From the NCBI GenBank assembly GCA_963833835.1, contig CAWHZI010000012.1, forward strand, positions 62,001 through 126,000: a stretch of 64,000 nt of DNA. Reading direction: 5' to 3'. The DNA comes from Bog-532 sp963833835 (GTDB lineage Bacteria; Actinomycetota; Actinomycetes; Streptosporangiales; Streptosporangiaceae). The notes below the pieces were generated by a model. That model did no database searches, was not told the DNA's origin, and worked only from the letters and a program-made list of their open reading frames with translations. Below, in pieces: positions 16,063 to 24,471 of the stretch. The stretch's first letter is position 1. Each line of letters begins with the position of its first letter. A program made the translations under genes and the position numbers.

Positions 16063-17346
16063 TCAGAGCAGGAAACGGAACAGCGGACTCGAAGAGTCGA
16101 TCTTCTCGATGGACGGCGGAGCCGCCTTCATCCGGTCCAGCAGCGCGGGCAGGTCCTCGGGCCGGGACAGCTCGATGCCGACCAGCGCCGGGCCGGTCTC
16201 CCGGTTGCTGCGCTTGATGTACTCGAACAGCGTGATGTCGTCGTCCGGGCCCAGCACCTCGTCCAGGAATCGTCGCAGCGCGCCCGGCTCCTGCGGGAAG
16301 TCAACCAGGAAGTAGTGCTTGCGGCCCTCGTGGATCAGTGCCCGCTCGACCACCTCGGCGTACCGGCTGACGTCGTTGTTGCCGCCGGAGACCACGGCCA
16401 CGACGGTCGCCCCGGGCGGGAACACCGCTGTGCCCCCGGCCGCGGCGGCCAGGTCGTCCAGCGCCCCGGTGGCCAGCGCGCCCGCGGGCTCGGCGATGAT
16501 CCCGTCGATCTGGTACAGGGCCAGCATCTCCCGGCACACCCGGCCCTCGTCCACCGTGACCAGGCGGGCCCCGGACGCCGCGATCAGCGGGTAGGTGATG
16601 TCGCCGGCCCGGCGGACCGCGGCACCGTCCACGAACGTGTCCATTTCGGGCAGCGTGACCGGGCCGCCGGCCGCCAGCGCGGCGGCGACGCACGCGGCAC
16701 CGGCCGGTTCAGCCCCGATGACCTGGACGCCGGGATGACGCTCGCCCAGCCAGGCCACCGACCCGGCCAGCAGGCCGCCCCCGCCGACCGGGATGACCAT
16801 CACGTCAGGGGCGTGCCCCAGTTGGGCCACCACTTCCCGGGCCACCGTGCCCTGCCCGGCGATGGTCCGCGGGTCGTCGAACGCCGGAACCAGCGTCGCC
16901 CCGGACGCCGCGGCGTCCTGTGATGCGGCGGCGGACGCCTCGTCGTAGGTGTCGCCGCCCAGCACGATCTCCACCATGTCCCCGCCCAGCATGGCGATCC
17001 GGTCCCGCTTCTGCCGTGGCGTGGTGCGCGGCAGGTGGACCCGGCCCCGCACGCTCAGCGCCGAACAGGCGTAGGCCAGGCCCTGGGCGTGGTTGCCCGC
17101 GCTGGCCGCCACCACCCCGGCCGCCCGGGCGGCCTCGCTCAGCTGGGCGATCAGGTTGTAGGCGCCGCGGGCCTTGTACGAGCGGACGGTCTGCAGATCC
17201 TCGCGCTTGAGCCAGACCTCGCAGTCCAGCAGCGCGGACAGCCGCCCATTACGCTCCAGCGGCGTGGTCGCCACCACCCCCGCGAGCCGTTCGGCAGCCG
17301 CTTCCACCAGCGCAGCGTTCACAGTCACCGGCTCAGTCTGCCGCAC
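16063..17346 (-). CDS. ilvA: Threonine ammonia-lyase with C-terminal ACT-like domain
   Basis: This PLP enzyme converts threonine to 2-oxobutanoate, the first step to isoleucine. The protein has 427 residues. It has the PLP-lysine motif REDLQTVRSYKARGA, the SAGNHAQGLA substrate loop, the PVGGGGLLAG phosphate-binding loop and VSGGNND near the end of the catalytic domain (about residue 320). The last 85 residues (RKHYFLVDFPQEPGALRRFL, then GPALVGIEL) form the single ACT-like domain of the corynebacterial/actinobacterial short form. Allosteric control by isoleucine is therefore likely. The S4 RNA-binding gene lies 27 bases upstream on the same strand and may be co-transcribed. Confidence 0.93.
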   Translation of the reverse strand: MRQTEPVTVNAALVEAAAERLAGVVATTPLERNGRLSALLDCEVWLKREDLQTVRSYKARGAYNLIAQLSEAARAAGVVAASAGNHAQGLAYACSALSVRGRVHLPRTTPRQKRDRIAMLGGDMVEIVLGGDTYDEASAAASQDAAASGATLVPAFDDPRTIAGQGTVAREVVAQLGHAPDVMVIPVGGGGLLAGSVAWLGERHPGVQVIGAEPAGAACVAAALAAGGPVTLPEMDTFVDGAAVRRAGDITYPLIAASGARLVTVDEGRVCREMLALYQIDGIIAEPAGALATGALDDLAAAAGGTAVFPPGATVVAVVSGGNNDVSRYAEVVERALIHEGRKHYFLVDFPQEPGALRRFLDEVLGPDDDITLFEYIKRSNRETGPALVGIELSRPEDLPALLDRMKAAPPSIEKIDSSSPLFRFLL

Positions 17347-17373
17347 CGGGGCGGGCGCTCGTCGGCCCGCAGC

Positions 17374-17775
17374 CTAATCGTGCAGGCCGTGGATCCACTT
17401 CTCCATCGTGCGGCGTTCGCGCTTGGTCGGGCGGCCCGCGCCGCGCTCGCGGCCGGCCACCACGACCACTTCTTCCCGCGGCGGCGGGGGCGGGCTGTGG
17501 TCGGCGTAGCACTCGGCCGCCACCGGGGCACTGACCCGCTTGCTGATGATCCGCACGACCTCCACGATGCGGTCGCGGTCCTCCTGGCGGACCCGGACCT
17601 CGTCGCCGGGCCGCACGGTGTGGGCCGGCTTGACCCGGGTGCCGTTGACCCGGACGTGCCCGGCCCGGCAGGCCGAGGCCGCGGCCGACCGGGTCTTGAC
17701 CAGCCGGACCGACCAGATCCAGCTGTCCACCCGCCCGGTCTCCGCATCAGCCACCCGGTCACTGTAGCCGCCCAC
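17374..17775 (-). CDS. S4-domain RNA-binding protein (Hsp15/YbcJ-like)
   Basis: The 133-residue protein has an N-terminal S4 domain (residues about 15-70: DSWIWSVRLVKTRSAAASA, then GHVRVNGTRVKPAHTVRPGD). A Pro-rich acidic linker and a basic tail (GRPTKRERRTMEKW) follow. The length and tail match heat-shock protein 15-like factors that bind the stalled 50S subunit. It starts at GTG 17775; a second GTG lies seven codons in. It is located just upstream of ilvA on the same strand. Confidence 0.85.
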   Translation of the reverse strand: MGGYSDRVADAETGRVDSWIWSVRLVKTRSAAASACRAGHVRVNGTRVKPAHTVRPGDEVRVRQEDRDRIVEVVRIISKRVSAPVAAECYADHSPPPPPREEVVVVAGRERGAGRPTKRERRTMEKWIHGLHD

Positions 17776-18017
17776 GACCGCCCACGACCGGCCATGACCT
17801 GGCTGGCCGCCACCGTTGTCCGTTATTAAATAAATTTCCGGAAATCGACAACGAGTAAATCAATTTCGACCGCATAAGGCGCGTCCGTGTTTGCCGTTCA
17901 GTGGATTGCGCAATAAACAATTCGCACGTTCGTTGGCCGATCTTCGGAGGGTGACCAGCGCATCAATACAGGCATTCTCCTCTTTCTTTATTAACCTTTT
18001 AAGCGAGAGGCAATTAA

Positions 18018-18292
18018 ATGCGGAAGTTCATTGTGCGGGCGCTCCCGGTGGCGGGTGCCCGCCGCTGGTCACGCTGGGCCAGGCTCCCGGTTGCACTGAC
18101 TCGCTGGCCAACATCGGGGCCACCGTGCACCCCCTCGGCTTGTCGGGAACGGTAAGTGTCACCGTTTCCTATGACCGCACTAATGCCAACGGGTCGGTGA
18201 TCGCCGGCCGCCACACCTCGGTCACCAAGACGATCCCGCTGACCGCGGGCGGCCCTCCGGTGACCGTTTCCGAGTGCGCCGCAGCCCTTTAA
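18018..18292 (+). pseudogene. Small exported-protein gene, probably frameshifted
   Basis: An ATG at 18018 with a GCGAGAGG ribosome site begins a signal-peptide-like frame (MRKFIVRALPVAGA) that soon loses coding character. A different frame, open through to the stop at 18292, has good codon bias (GQAPGCTDSLANIGATVH, SGTVSVTVSYDRTNANGS, VTVSECAAAL). The two read as one small beta-rich secreted protein if a deletion or frameshift occurred near 18060-18090. The preceding 240 bases (17776-18017) are AT-rich, with TTATTAAATAAA and TTTATTAA tracts, and look like a promoter/UTR. I do not recognise the family. Confidence 0.4.
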
Positions 18293-18328
18293 CCGGGCGT
18301 TTTAACTGGGCCTTTTAACTGGGCCTTC

Positions 18329-18367
18329 GGCCGGCTGGTTCCCGGCAGTTGAGGGGACCAGCCGGCC
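18329..18367. terminator. Strong hairpin between genes, terminator-like without T run
   Basis: GGCCGGCTGGTTCCC (18329-18343) pairs with GGGGACCAGCCGGCC (18353-18367), with one G-U pair and a 9-base loop. It is preceded by a small tandem repeat (TTTTAACTGGGCC twice, 18300-18325). Position after a stop codon and before a GTG start suggests transcription termination. Confidence 0.5.
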
Positions 18368-18412
18368 ACCCGGCCACCGTAATTGCCGCCGGCTGGCCCC
18401 ATACTGGTCGCC

Positions 18413-19228
18413 GTGGACGACACCTTCCGCCGCCGCGTCGGCAGCCAGCTGGTCATCGAGGTGCGCGGGCCCGCCGAACTGGACCTGCAGGTGGCGGTGG
18501 CCGGCATGCCCGGCGCTGGCCTGCGTGAGGATCTGGCCGTCACCCACAACGGCGAGCCGCAGTTCGTGACCGAGCTGAACTTGCCTGGTCCGAGCCGGGC
18601 CCACGTCCTGCGGGCCAGCCCCGGCCGGGTGGTCGTCACCTACCAGGCCACCGTCGAGGGCCGTGCCGCCCGGCCGGAGGTGACCGAGGCCGACCGGCTC
18701 AGCTACCTGCGGCCCAGCCGGTACGCCGAATCGGACCGGCTGTCCGCGGTGGCCCGGGCCGAGTTCGGCGGCGTCACCAAGGCCCAGGACCTGCTGGCCG
18801 CGGTCTCGTCCTGGGTCGGCACCCGGCTCAGCTACGTGCCGGGCAGCAGCGGCCCGACCGACGGCGCGGTGGAGACGCTGCTGAGCCGGCAGGGCGTGTG
18901 CCGCGACTACGCTCACCTGGTCATCGCGCTGCTGCGGGCGCTGGACGTGCCGGCCCGGATGGCCGCCGTGTACGCGCCCGGCCTGGACCCGATGGACTTC
19001 CACGCGGTGGCCGAGGCCCTGGTCGACGGGGACTGGCGGGTGGTGGACGCCACCCTGCTCGCGCCCCGGGCCGGCCTGGTCCGCATCGCCACGGGCCGGG
19101 ATGCGGCCGACACCGCGTTCCTGTCCAATTACGGTGGTGCCGTCGAACTCGTCAGCACCCAGATCGCCGCGGTCACGGACGGCATGCTGCCCGGCGACGA
19201 TGTCATCGACCTGGTCAGCATCGGCTGA
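18413..19228 (+). CDS. Transglutaminase-like cysteine protease-fold protein
   Basis: The 271-residue soluble protein has an N-terminal beta-rich domain (about 1-130) and a transglutaminase-like core. The catalytic triad is visible: Cys in RQGVCRDYAHL, His in DFHAVAEAL and Asp in VVDATLLAP. The arrangement matches bacterial transglutaminase-like proteins often found near peptide-modification or cell-wall genes, and the true substrate is unknown. I chose GTG 18413 as start since the alternative TTG 18383 lies at the edge of a hairpin. It is followed 13 bases later by the DUF6328 gene. Confidence 0.85.
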   Translation: MDDTFRRRVGSQLVIEVRGPAELDLQVAVAGMPGAGLREDLAVTHNGEPQFVTELNLPGPSRAHVLRASPGRVVVTYQATVEGRAARPEVTEADRLSYLRPSRYAESDRLSAVARAEFGGVTKAQDLLAAVSSWVGTRLSYVPGSSGPTDGAVETLLSRQGVCRDYAHLVIALLRALDVPARMAAVYAPGLDPMDFHAVAEALVDGDWRVVDATLLAPRAGLVRIATGRDAADTAFLSNYGGAVELVSTQIAAVTDGMLPGDDVIDLVSIG

Positions 19229-19241
19229 GGCGGCGGCGACC

Positions 19242-19727
19242 ATGGCGAACGAAACAGGGGACAAGGACCCGCGGGGCAAGGACCCAAGGGACGAGAGCCA
19301 GGCGGAGCGGGACGACCGCAACCTGGCTGAGCTGCTGCAGGAACTGCGGGTGGCGGGCCTGGGCGTGCAGGTCCTGTTCGGGTTCCTGCTCTCGCTGCCG
19401 TTCACCACGGTGTTCAAGCAGCTCAGCGGGGCAGAGCGCGACCTGTACCTGGCCTGCCTGATCCTGGCCGCGGTGGCCACGGCGCTGCTGCTGGGACCGG
19501 TGGCCTACCACCGGGTGGTGTTCCGCCAGGGCCAGAAGGAGAAGCTGGTCCGGGCGGCCAACACCCTGGCGATCCTGGGCCTGATCACGGTGGGCCTGGC
19601 CGTGTCCGCGTCGGTGCTGCTGGTCGCGGGCTTCGTGGCCGGTTACGGCACCGGCTCCGTGATCGCCGTGCTCGTGCTGGTCATGTTCGGCCTGCTCTGG
19701 TTCGCCTTCCCCCTGACCCGCCGCTAG
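19242..19727 (+). CDS. DUF6328 family membrane protein
   Basis: The 161-residue protein begins with a charged Asp/Lys/Arg-rich cytoplasmic segment (about 1-32), then ELLQELRVAGLGVQVLFGFL, which is typical of the family. Four hydrophobic helices follow (about 38-58, 68-88, 108-128 and 134-154), with a conserved YHRVVFRQG loop. The function is unknown. It is likely co-transcribed with the transglutaminase-like gene upstream and perhaps the aldo/keto reductase gene 27 bases downstream. Confidence 0.85.
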   Translation: MANETGDKDPRGKDPRDESQAERDDRNLAELLQELRVAGLGVQVLFGFLLSLPFTTVFKQLSGAERDLYLACLILAAVATALLLGPVAYHRVVFRQGQKEKLVRAANTLAILGLITVGLAVSASVLLVAGFVAGYGTGSVIAVLVLVMFGLLWFAFPLTRR

Positions 19728-19754
19728 CCGCCCGCCGGGCGTTACGCTCGACCC

Positions 19755-20753
19755 GTGAAATACCGCAAGCTCGGCTCGTCCGATCTCGAAGTCTCGGAAA
19801 TTTCGCTCGGTTCCTGGCTGACCTTCGCGGGCGGGGTGGAGTTCGACCAGGTCCGCGCCTGCACCGACGCGGCCTTCGACACCGGCGTGAACTTCTTCGA
19901 CACCGCCAACGTGTACGGCCGCGGAGCGGCCGAGACGGCCTGGGGCGAGATCCTGTCGGGCCGCCCGCGCGAGTCGTACGTGCTGGCCACCAAGGTCTGG
20001 GGCCAGATGTCGGACGACCAGGCCGACCGTGGCCTGTCCGCCCCGCAGATCACAAGGCAGATCGACGCCTCGCTGGCGCGGCTGCGCACCGATTACGTCG
20101 ACCTCTACCAGGCGCACCGCTTTGACCCCGACGTGCCGATCGAGGAGACGATCGAGGCGCTGCAGCAGGTGGTGGCGGACGGCAAGGCCCGGTACCTCGG
20201 CTTCAGCGAATGGACGCCGGAGCAGATCCAGGCCGCGATCGACATCGCCGGGCCGGACCTGTTCGTCTCCTCCCAGCCGCAGTACTCCATGCTCTGGCAG
20301 GCGCCCGAGGCCGAGATCTTCCCGCTCAGCGCGGCCCACGGCATCTCCCAGATCGTCTGGTCCCCGCTCGGCCAGGGCCTGCTCACCGGCAAGTACCGGG
20401 CCGGCCAGGCGCCGCCGCCCGGCTCGCGCGCGGCCAGCAGCTCGATGAACGGCTCGATGGACCTGGTCATGAGCGACGCGCGGCTGGCCGCCGTCGACCG
20501 GCTGCGGCCCATCGCCGCGGAGGCAGGCCTGTCCCTGGCCGAGCTCGCCCTGGCCTGGGTGCTGCGCCGCCCCGAGGTGGCCTCGGCCATCACCGGCGCC
20601 AGCCGCCCGGAGCAGGTCTACGCCAACGCCAAGGCCACCGGCATCGAGCTCACCCCGGCCACCCTGGACGCGATCGACCAGGCCCTGGGGGATGCGCCGG
20701 TGACGGAGCCCACGCCGGCGCCCTTTGCCCGCCCCGGCGTCCAGCACCGGTAA
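19755..20753 (+). CDS. Aldo/keto reductase (potassium-channel beta-subunit-like)
   Basis: The 332-residue NADPH-dependent TIM-barrel oxidoreductase starts at GTG 19755 (KYRKLGSSDLEVSEISLGSW). The tetrad is present: Asp and Tyr in FFDTANVYGRG, Lys in VLATKVWG and His in LYQAHRFD. The NADP-binding C-terminal segment is VASAITGASRPEQV. The whole-length match and the QPQYSML motif place it in the AKR group that includes YghZ and channel beta subunits. The substrate cannot be told from sequence. Six bases separate it from the thioesterase gene, so they are likely one transcript. Confidence 0.9.
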   Translation: MKYRKLGSSDLEVSEISLGSWLTFAGGVEFDQVRACTDAAFDTGVNFFDTANVYGRGAAETAWGEILSGRPRESYVLATKVWGQMSDDQADRGLSAPQITRQIDASLARLRTDYVDLYQAHRFDPDVPIEETIEALQQVVADGKARYLGFSEWTPEQIQAAIDIAGPDLFVSSQPQYSMLWQAPEAEIFPLSAAHGISQIVWSPLGQGLLTGKYRAGQAPPPGSRAASSSMNGSMDLVMSDARLAAVDRLRPIAAEAGLSLAELALAWVLRRPEVASAITGASRPEQVYANAKATGIELTPATLDAIDQALGDAPVTEPTPAPFARPGVQHR

Positions 20754-20759
20754 GCAGCC

Positions 20760-21179
20760 ATGACCGCGGCGGACGTCTTCGAGTTCCCCATCCAGGTCCG
20801 GTACATGGAGGTCGACGCCCAGGCCGTCGTGTTCAACGCCTGGTACCTGACCTACTTCGACGAGGCGTTCGCCGCGTTCGTGGCCGCCCGCGGCCTGCCC
20901 TACGAGAAGATGATCGAGACCGGCTTCGACGTCCAGCTCGTCCACACCGACATCGACTGGCACAGCGGCCTGCACTGGCAGGATCAGGTCCGGGTGGCCG
21001 TCTCCACCGCCCGCGTCGGTACCACCAGCTTCGCCCTGGACTTCCAGACCCGCCGCGACGGCACCCCGACCTGTACCGCCCGCACCGTCTACGTCGTCAT
21101 CGGCACCGACGGCTCGGGCAAGCGGCCGATTCCGCCCCTGCTGACCGAGGCGCTCGGCCCGCCCGCCCCGCTCCGCTAG
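20760..21179 (+). CDS. Hotdog-fold acyl-CoA thioesterase (4HBT type)
   Basis: The 139-residue protein has the 4-hydroxybenzoyl-CoA thioesterase pattern: VRYMEVDAQAVVFNAWYLTYFDEA (first 24 residues of the fold, with the catalytic Asp at the D of VDAQ), then DIDWHSGLHWQD. It is the usual length for a single hotdog domain, which works as a dimer or tetramer. It hydrolyses acyl-CoA thioesters; the acyl specificity is unknown. Last gene of the co-directional run beginning at 18413. Confidence 0.88.
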   Translation: MTAADVFEFPIQVRYMEVDAQAVVFNAWYLTYFDEAFAAFVAARGLPYEKMIETGFDVQLVHTDIDWHSGLHWQDQVRVAVSTARVGTTSFALDFQTRRDGTPTCTARTVYVVIGTDGSGKRPIPPLLTEALGPPAPLR

Positions 21180-21374
21180 CTGAACCGTCCGCCCCGCCAC
21201 GCGGACCACCCGCTCCGCCAGCCGGACTGCCCGCATCGTTAAGTCTTTTCGTTCCCAATAACGACCATGACGGCATCTTTATCAGGTTCTGTGCTATTTG
21301 TCGGTTAATTCGGCTCTTGACAGCATCGCCTTTCGGGCGAATACTGCCTTCTCAATCGGGGACAGGGGCCTGGC

Positions 21375-22994
21375 ATGACCGATAAACTACCAATAATTTA
21401 CATTCGCGGATATGGCGGTCCGACCTCGGGAATCAATGCCCAGGTTGAGGATCCATTCTACGGATTCAACAGCGGATCAACGCACATTCGCGTGGCGGGC
21501 GATGGCGCGCCTGCTTTTTATCAGTTCGAGGGCCCGCTCATCCGGCTGACCGGCGACGAGGGCTATCACGTGTACGTCCACGGCAGCCAGCAGCGGGTCC
21601 TGGACGACACGTCCGTCGACCTCACTACGGCCCCGTCGATCTGGATTTACCGGTTCTACGATCAGGCCGCGACCACCTTCGCCGCGCCGCCGCACGAGAA
21701 CCTGGCGGAACGGCTACTGGCCCGGCTGCACCAGAAGGTCACCGCCGACGGCTTCGACATCGAGGGAGCGGCGCGCGGTCTGTACGACCTGATCGAACAG
21801 GTCATCAGCCGGACCACCGTCCCGGGCCAGGGGCCGGGCAAGGTCAACCTGGTCGCCCACTCGATGGGCGGGCTCATCGCGCGCTGCATGATCCAGAAGA
21901 TCTGCCAGCAGGACGGGCGCAAGCCCGCCACCGACCTGGTGTCCAGGTTCTTCACCTACGGAACGCCGCACGGCGGCATCCGTTCCGGTGGCGGTATCGC
22001 CCAGTGGGTCGAGGAGACGTTCGGGCCCGCGGGTTCCAAGATTTTCGCGCCCGAGATGATGGAGGGATACCTCAGCCCGGATAAGAACTTCGGCGACGTC
22101 TGTGACCAGGACTGGGATCCGCAGGTAATGGATCCGGCGGTATTTTCGCTGGACGATATCTTCTGCCTGATCGGCACGGACCCGTCCGACTACGGATGGG
22201 CGTCGCGCACGGCGATGGGACCGCAGACCGACGGCCTGGTGCACATGGACAACGCCTATGTACGCGGCGCTCACCGGGCCTATGTGCACCGGTCGCATTC
22301 GGGTGCCTACGGCGAGGTCAACTCCGAAGAGGGCTATCAGAACCTGCGCCGGTTCCTGTTCGGCCGCTGGGCCGTTTCGGCCGCGCTGGCGAACGCCCAG
22401 CTGCCGGCCGATCCGCTCTATTCCTGGCAGCTGGATATGAGGCTGTCGATCCGGGGCCTGTCGGTCGTCATGAGCGAGCAGCTGACCGAGCACTGGTGCC
22501 CGATCATGCTCACCGCCCCCGCGGGCCAGCCCGATCCGCTGGCCCATCCCGATGGTGTGCCGTTGGCCGGGACCTTCCTGCTCGATCCCCGCGACCGGGA
22601 CGACCAGCTCCCGGGGTCCAGCGACCGGATGCGCTACACGCTCACGCTGCGCTTGTTCAAGGTGCCAGTTTCGGACAAGGTGTTCAATTTCAACGACTCC
22701 ATGGAACAGGTCCCGTTCTGGCAGGACTGGCTGATCGTCGACGTCGACCCGATACCCGCCACCGGCGATGGCAAGCCGGCCGCCTACGCCGCGTGGGGGT
22801 CGGTGATCCCCGGGCCGATCCTCGACCCGGACCCGCTGAACCAGGAACTCCCACCCGAACAGGGTGGCCAGGCCCTCGAGTTCACGGCCGGCGCGGGCTC
22901 GCTGCAGGCCCTGGTGCCCCTGCCCGACGCCGCCGCCCAGGGCCAGATCCTGGGGGGCGAGGCCAAGATCCGCATCACGGTGAGGCCGCGCTAG
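21375..22994 (+). CDS. PGAP1/lipase-like alpha/beta hydrolase without signal peptide
   Basis: The 539-residue protein starts MTDKLPIIYIRGYGG, a lipase-like oxyanion-hole segment right at the N-terminus. The nucleophile elbow is NLVAHSMGGLIARC (about residue 160). A further block FFTYGTPHGGIRSGGGIAQ follows, as in PGAP1/lipase families. A His-rich segment (HRSHSGAYGEV, about 315) may supply the catalytic His. The C-terminal 200 residues look like a beta-sandwich (SWQLDMRLSIRGLSVVMSEQ). There is no signal peptide. The first codons are AT-biased (CTA, ATA, ATT) compared with the rest. A 195-base AT-rich gap upstream (21180-21374) is its promoter region. Confidence 0.8.
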   Translation: MTDKLPIIYIRGYGGPTSGINAQVEDPFYGFNSGSTHIRVAGDGAPAFYQFEGPLIRLTGDEGYHVYVHGSQQRVLDDTSVDLTTAPSIWIYRFYDQAATTFAAPPHENLAERLLARLHQKVTADGFDIEGAARGLYDLIEQVISRTTVPGQGPGKVNLVAHSMGGLIARCMIQKICQQDGRKPATDLVSRFFTYGTPHGGIRSGGGIAQWVEETFGPAGSKIFAPEMMEGYLSPDKNFGDVCDQDWDPQVMDPAVFSLDDIFCLIGTDPSDYGWASRTAMGPQTDGLVHMDNAYVRGAHRAYVHRSHSGAYGEVNSEEGYQNLRRFLFGRWAVSAALANAQLPADPLYSWQLDMRLSIRGLSVVMSEQLTEHWCPIMLTAPAGQPDPLAHPDGVPLAGTFLLDPRDRDDQLPGSSDRMRYTLTLRLFKVPVSDKVFNFNDSMEQVPFWQDWLIVDVDPIPATGDGKPAAYAAWGSVIPGPILDPDPLNQELPPEQGGQALEFTAGAGSLQALVPLPDAAAQGQILGGEAKIRITVRPR

Positions 22995-23066
22995 GGAGCC
23001 GGACCGAGGTCACCTCATTAAAATAATTGGTGGCCCAGTGGCTGATGAGCCTGCTTGAATCCGGGC

Positions 23067-23507
23067 GTGAGCGATGAGTGCCTTGAGGCCCCCGACGGCT
23101 ACGAGATCTCCACCGATCCCGCCCGTCTCGACGCCGAGCTGATCCACCGGTGGCTGTCGCAGGACGCGTACTGGGCCATGGGCCGGTCCCGCGACAAGCA
23201 GGACCGGGCCATCGCCGCCTCGCTGAACTTCGGCCTGTATCGCACCGGCTCCGGCCAACAGGTGGGTTACGCCCGGGTGGTCACCGACTACTCGACGTTC
23301 GGCTGGCTGTGCGACGTCTACGTCGACCCCGCCCTCCGTGGCCTGGGCCTGGGCACGGCCCTGGCCACGGCCGCCCGCGACCACTTCGCCCAGTACGGCC
23401 TGCGCCGCATCCTGCTGGCCACGGCCGACGCCCACGGCGTCTACGCCAAGCTGGGCTTTGCGCCCCTGGCCACCCCGGAAAAGTGGATGGCCCTGGGCGA
23501 GCAGTAA
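23067..23507 (+). CDS. GNAT family N-acetyltransferase
   Basis: The 146-residue acetyltransferase begins with YEISTDPARLDAELIHRWLS, the common start of the YitH/AAC-like GNAT group. The acetyl-CoA loop is VDPALRGLGLGTALATAA, and the C-terminus has LLATADAHGVYAKLGFAPL, where the Tyr is the usual general acid. Start: GTG 23067; a TTG 12 bases earlier is possible. The substrate is unknown. It is convergent with the MBL hydrolase gene. Confidence 0.88.
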   Translation: MSDECLEAPDGYEISTDPARLDAELIHRWLSQDAYWAMGRSRDKQDRAIAASLNFGLYRTGSGQQVGYARVVTDYSTFGWLCDVYVDPALRGLGLGTALATAARDHFAQYGLRRILLATADAHGVYAKLGFAPLATPEKWMALGEQ

Positions 23508-23529
23508 CGAGCGGTAACCCGTCACTTCG

Positions 23530-24387
23530 TCAGTCCTTGAGCAGGCGGGCAGCCGACAGCCAGACCGTGTAGGGGTTAACCCGGCCGGGATACTGGCGCA
23601 GCATCCGGTCATAGAACTCGCCGCGGGCCGGCTGGGCGGCGAGCAGCCCGGCGGCCTCGTCGAGGTAGCGGCGGGTCTGGTCGAGGTTGGCCGGGGAGTC
23701 GTCGCGGGAGGGGTCCTTGTGCCCGGCCACCACGGCGGCGGGGCGGAGCGACGCCACGACGTCCAGGGCCCGGTGCCAGCCCTCCATACCGCCATCGGGC
23801 GTTTCGGCCAGGTACTGGTGCACGTTGTTGTACACCACGTCGCCCGCGGCGACCAGGCCGATGGACGGCGCGTGCAGCACGGTGGTGTCGTCGGTGTCGC
23901 TATGGCCCGCCTCAACCGCCAGAAGTTCCTGCCCGTCGACGGTGAAGCCGGTGGCAGGGACCGGCTGGGCCAGGATCGGGATGGGCGTATCCGGGAGCTG
24001 CCCGGGAAACAGCCCGTTCCACAGTCCTGCGGGTACGCCGTCCGGCGTGCTCGCGGTCATCCGGCCGATGGTGGCCTCGCTGGCGTAGACGGTCACGCCC
24101 GGGAACCGGCGGGCGAGTTCGCTCGTGGTGAGCCAGTGATCGGCGTGCCAGTGGGTGATGTAGATGAAGGAGAGCCGCCGGCCGAACGACTCGATCCAGT
24201 TGGCCAGCGCCGTGGCCTGCGCGACCGTGATCGGCGGGTCCACCACGGCCGCCTCGGTGGGGCCGTAGATCAGCGTGTGCGAGAGCGGTGACCAGCGCGG
24301 GCGGGTACCGTCCGGCAGCGCCGGGCCGGTGGCGGGCAGCAGGCCCGACACGAGCACGCGGTAGGCGAGCGGGGCATTCGCGGCCAT
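23530..24387 (-). CDS. MBL-fold metallohydrolase
   Basis: This is a 285-residue hydrolase with the zinc-binding motif THWHADHW and later ligands in EAGHSDTDDTTVLH and VVAGHKDPS. The best start is ATG 24387 (MAANAPLAYRVLVSG), with AGGAG 9 bases upstream. A long C-terminal helix (LDEAAGLLAAQPARGEFYDRM) resembles the quorum-quenching and VanX-neighbour type of MBL proteins that act on small organic esters or lactones. Its promoter contains an inverted repeat, also present before the CGNR regulator gene upstream on the same strand, so it is probably controlled by that protein. Confidence 0.9.
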   Translation of the reverse strand: MAANAPLAYRVLVSGLLPATGPALPDGTRPRWSPLSHTLIYGPTEAAVVDPPITVAQATALANWIESFGRRLSFIYITHWHADHWLTTSELARRFPGVTVYASEATIGRMTASTPDGVPAGLWNGLFPGQLPDTPIPILAQPVPATGFTVDGQELLAVEAGHSDTDDTTVLHAPSIGLVAAGDVVYNNVHQYLAETPDGGMEGWHRALDVVASLRPAAVVAGHKDPSRDDSPANLDQTRRYLDEAAGLLAAQPARGEFYDRMLRQYPGRVNPYTVWLSAARLLKD

Positions 24388-24440
24388 GGACCGGTCTCCT
24401 GTCAGTTGTCCGGGCAGGCGTACAGGGTGCCGGTCACCCA

Positions 24441-24471
24441 TGACATAACCACTAGTCAAATACTTATGTCA
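24441..24471. promoter_or_regulatory. Inverted-repeat operator upstream of the MBL hydrolase gene
   Basis: TGACATAA and its exact complement TTATGTCA are separated by 15 bases. The right arm overlaps the stop codon of the CGNR gene. The same half-sites with the same 15-base spacing occur at 25129-25159. Confidence 0.7.

Noticed and set aside
19215..21236. Long minus-strand open frame opposite the DUF6328, aldo/keto reductase and thioesterase genes
   Set aside because: It is compositionally biased shadow sequence; the plus-strand genes have all family motifs.
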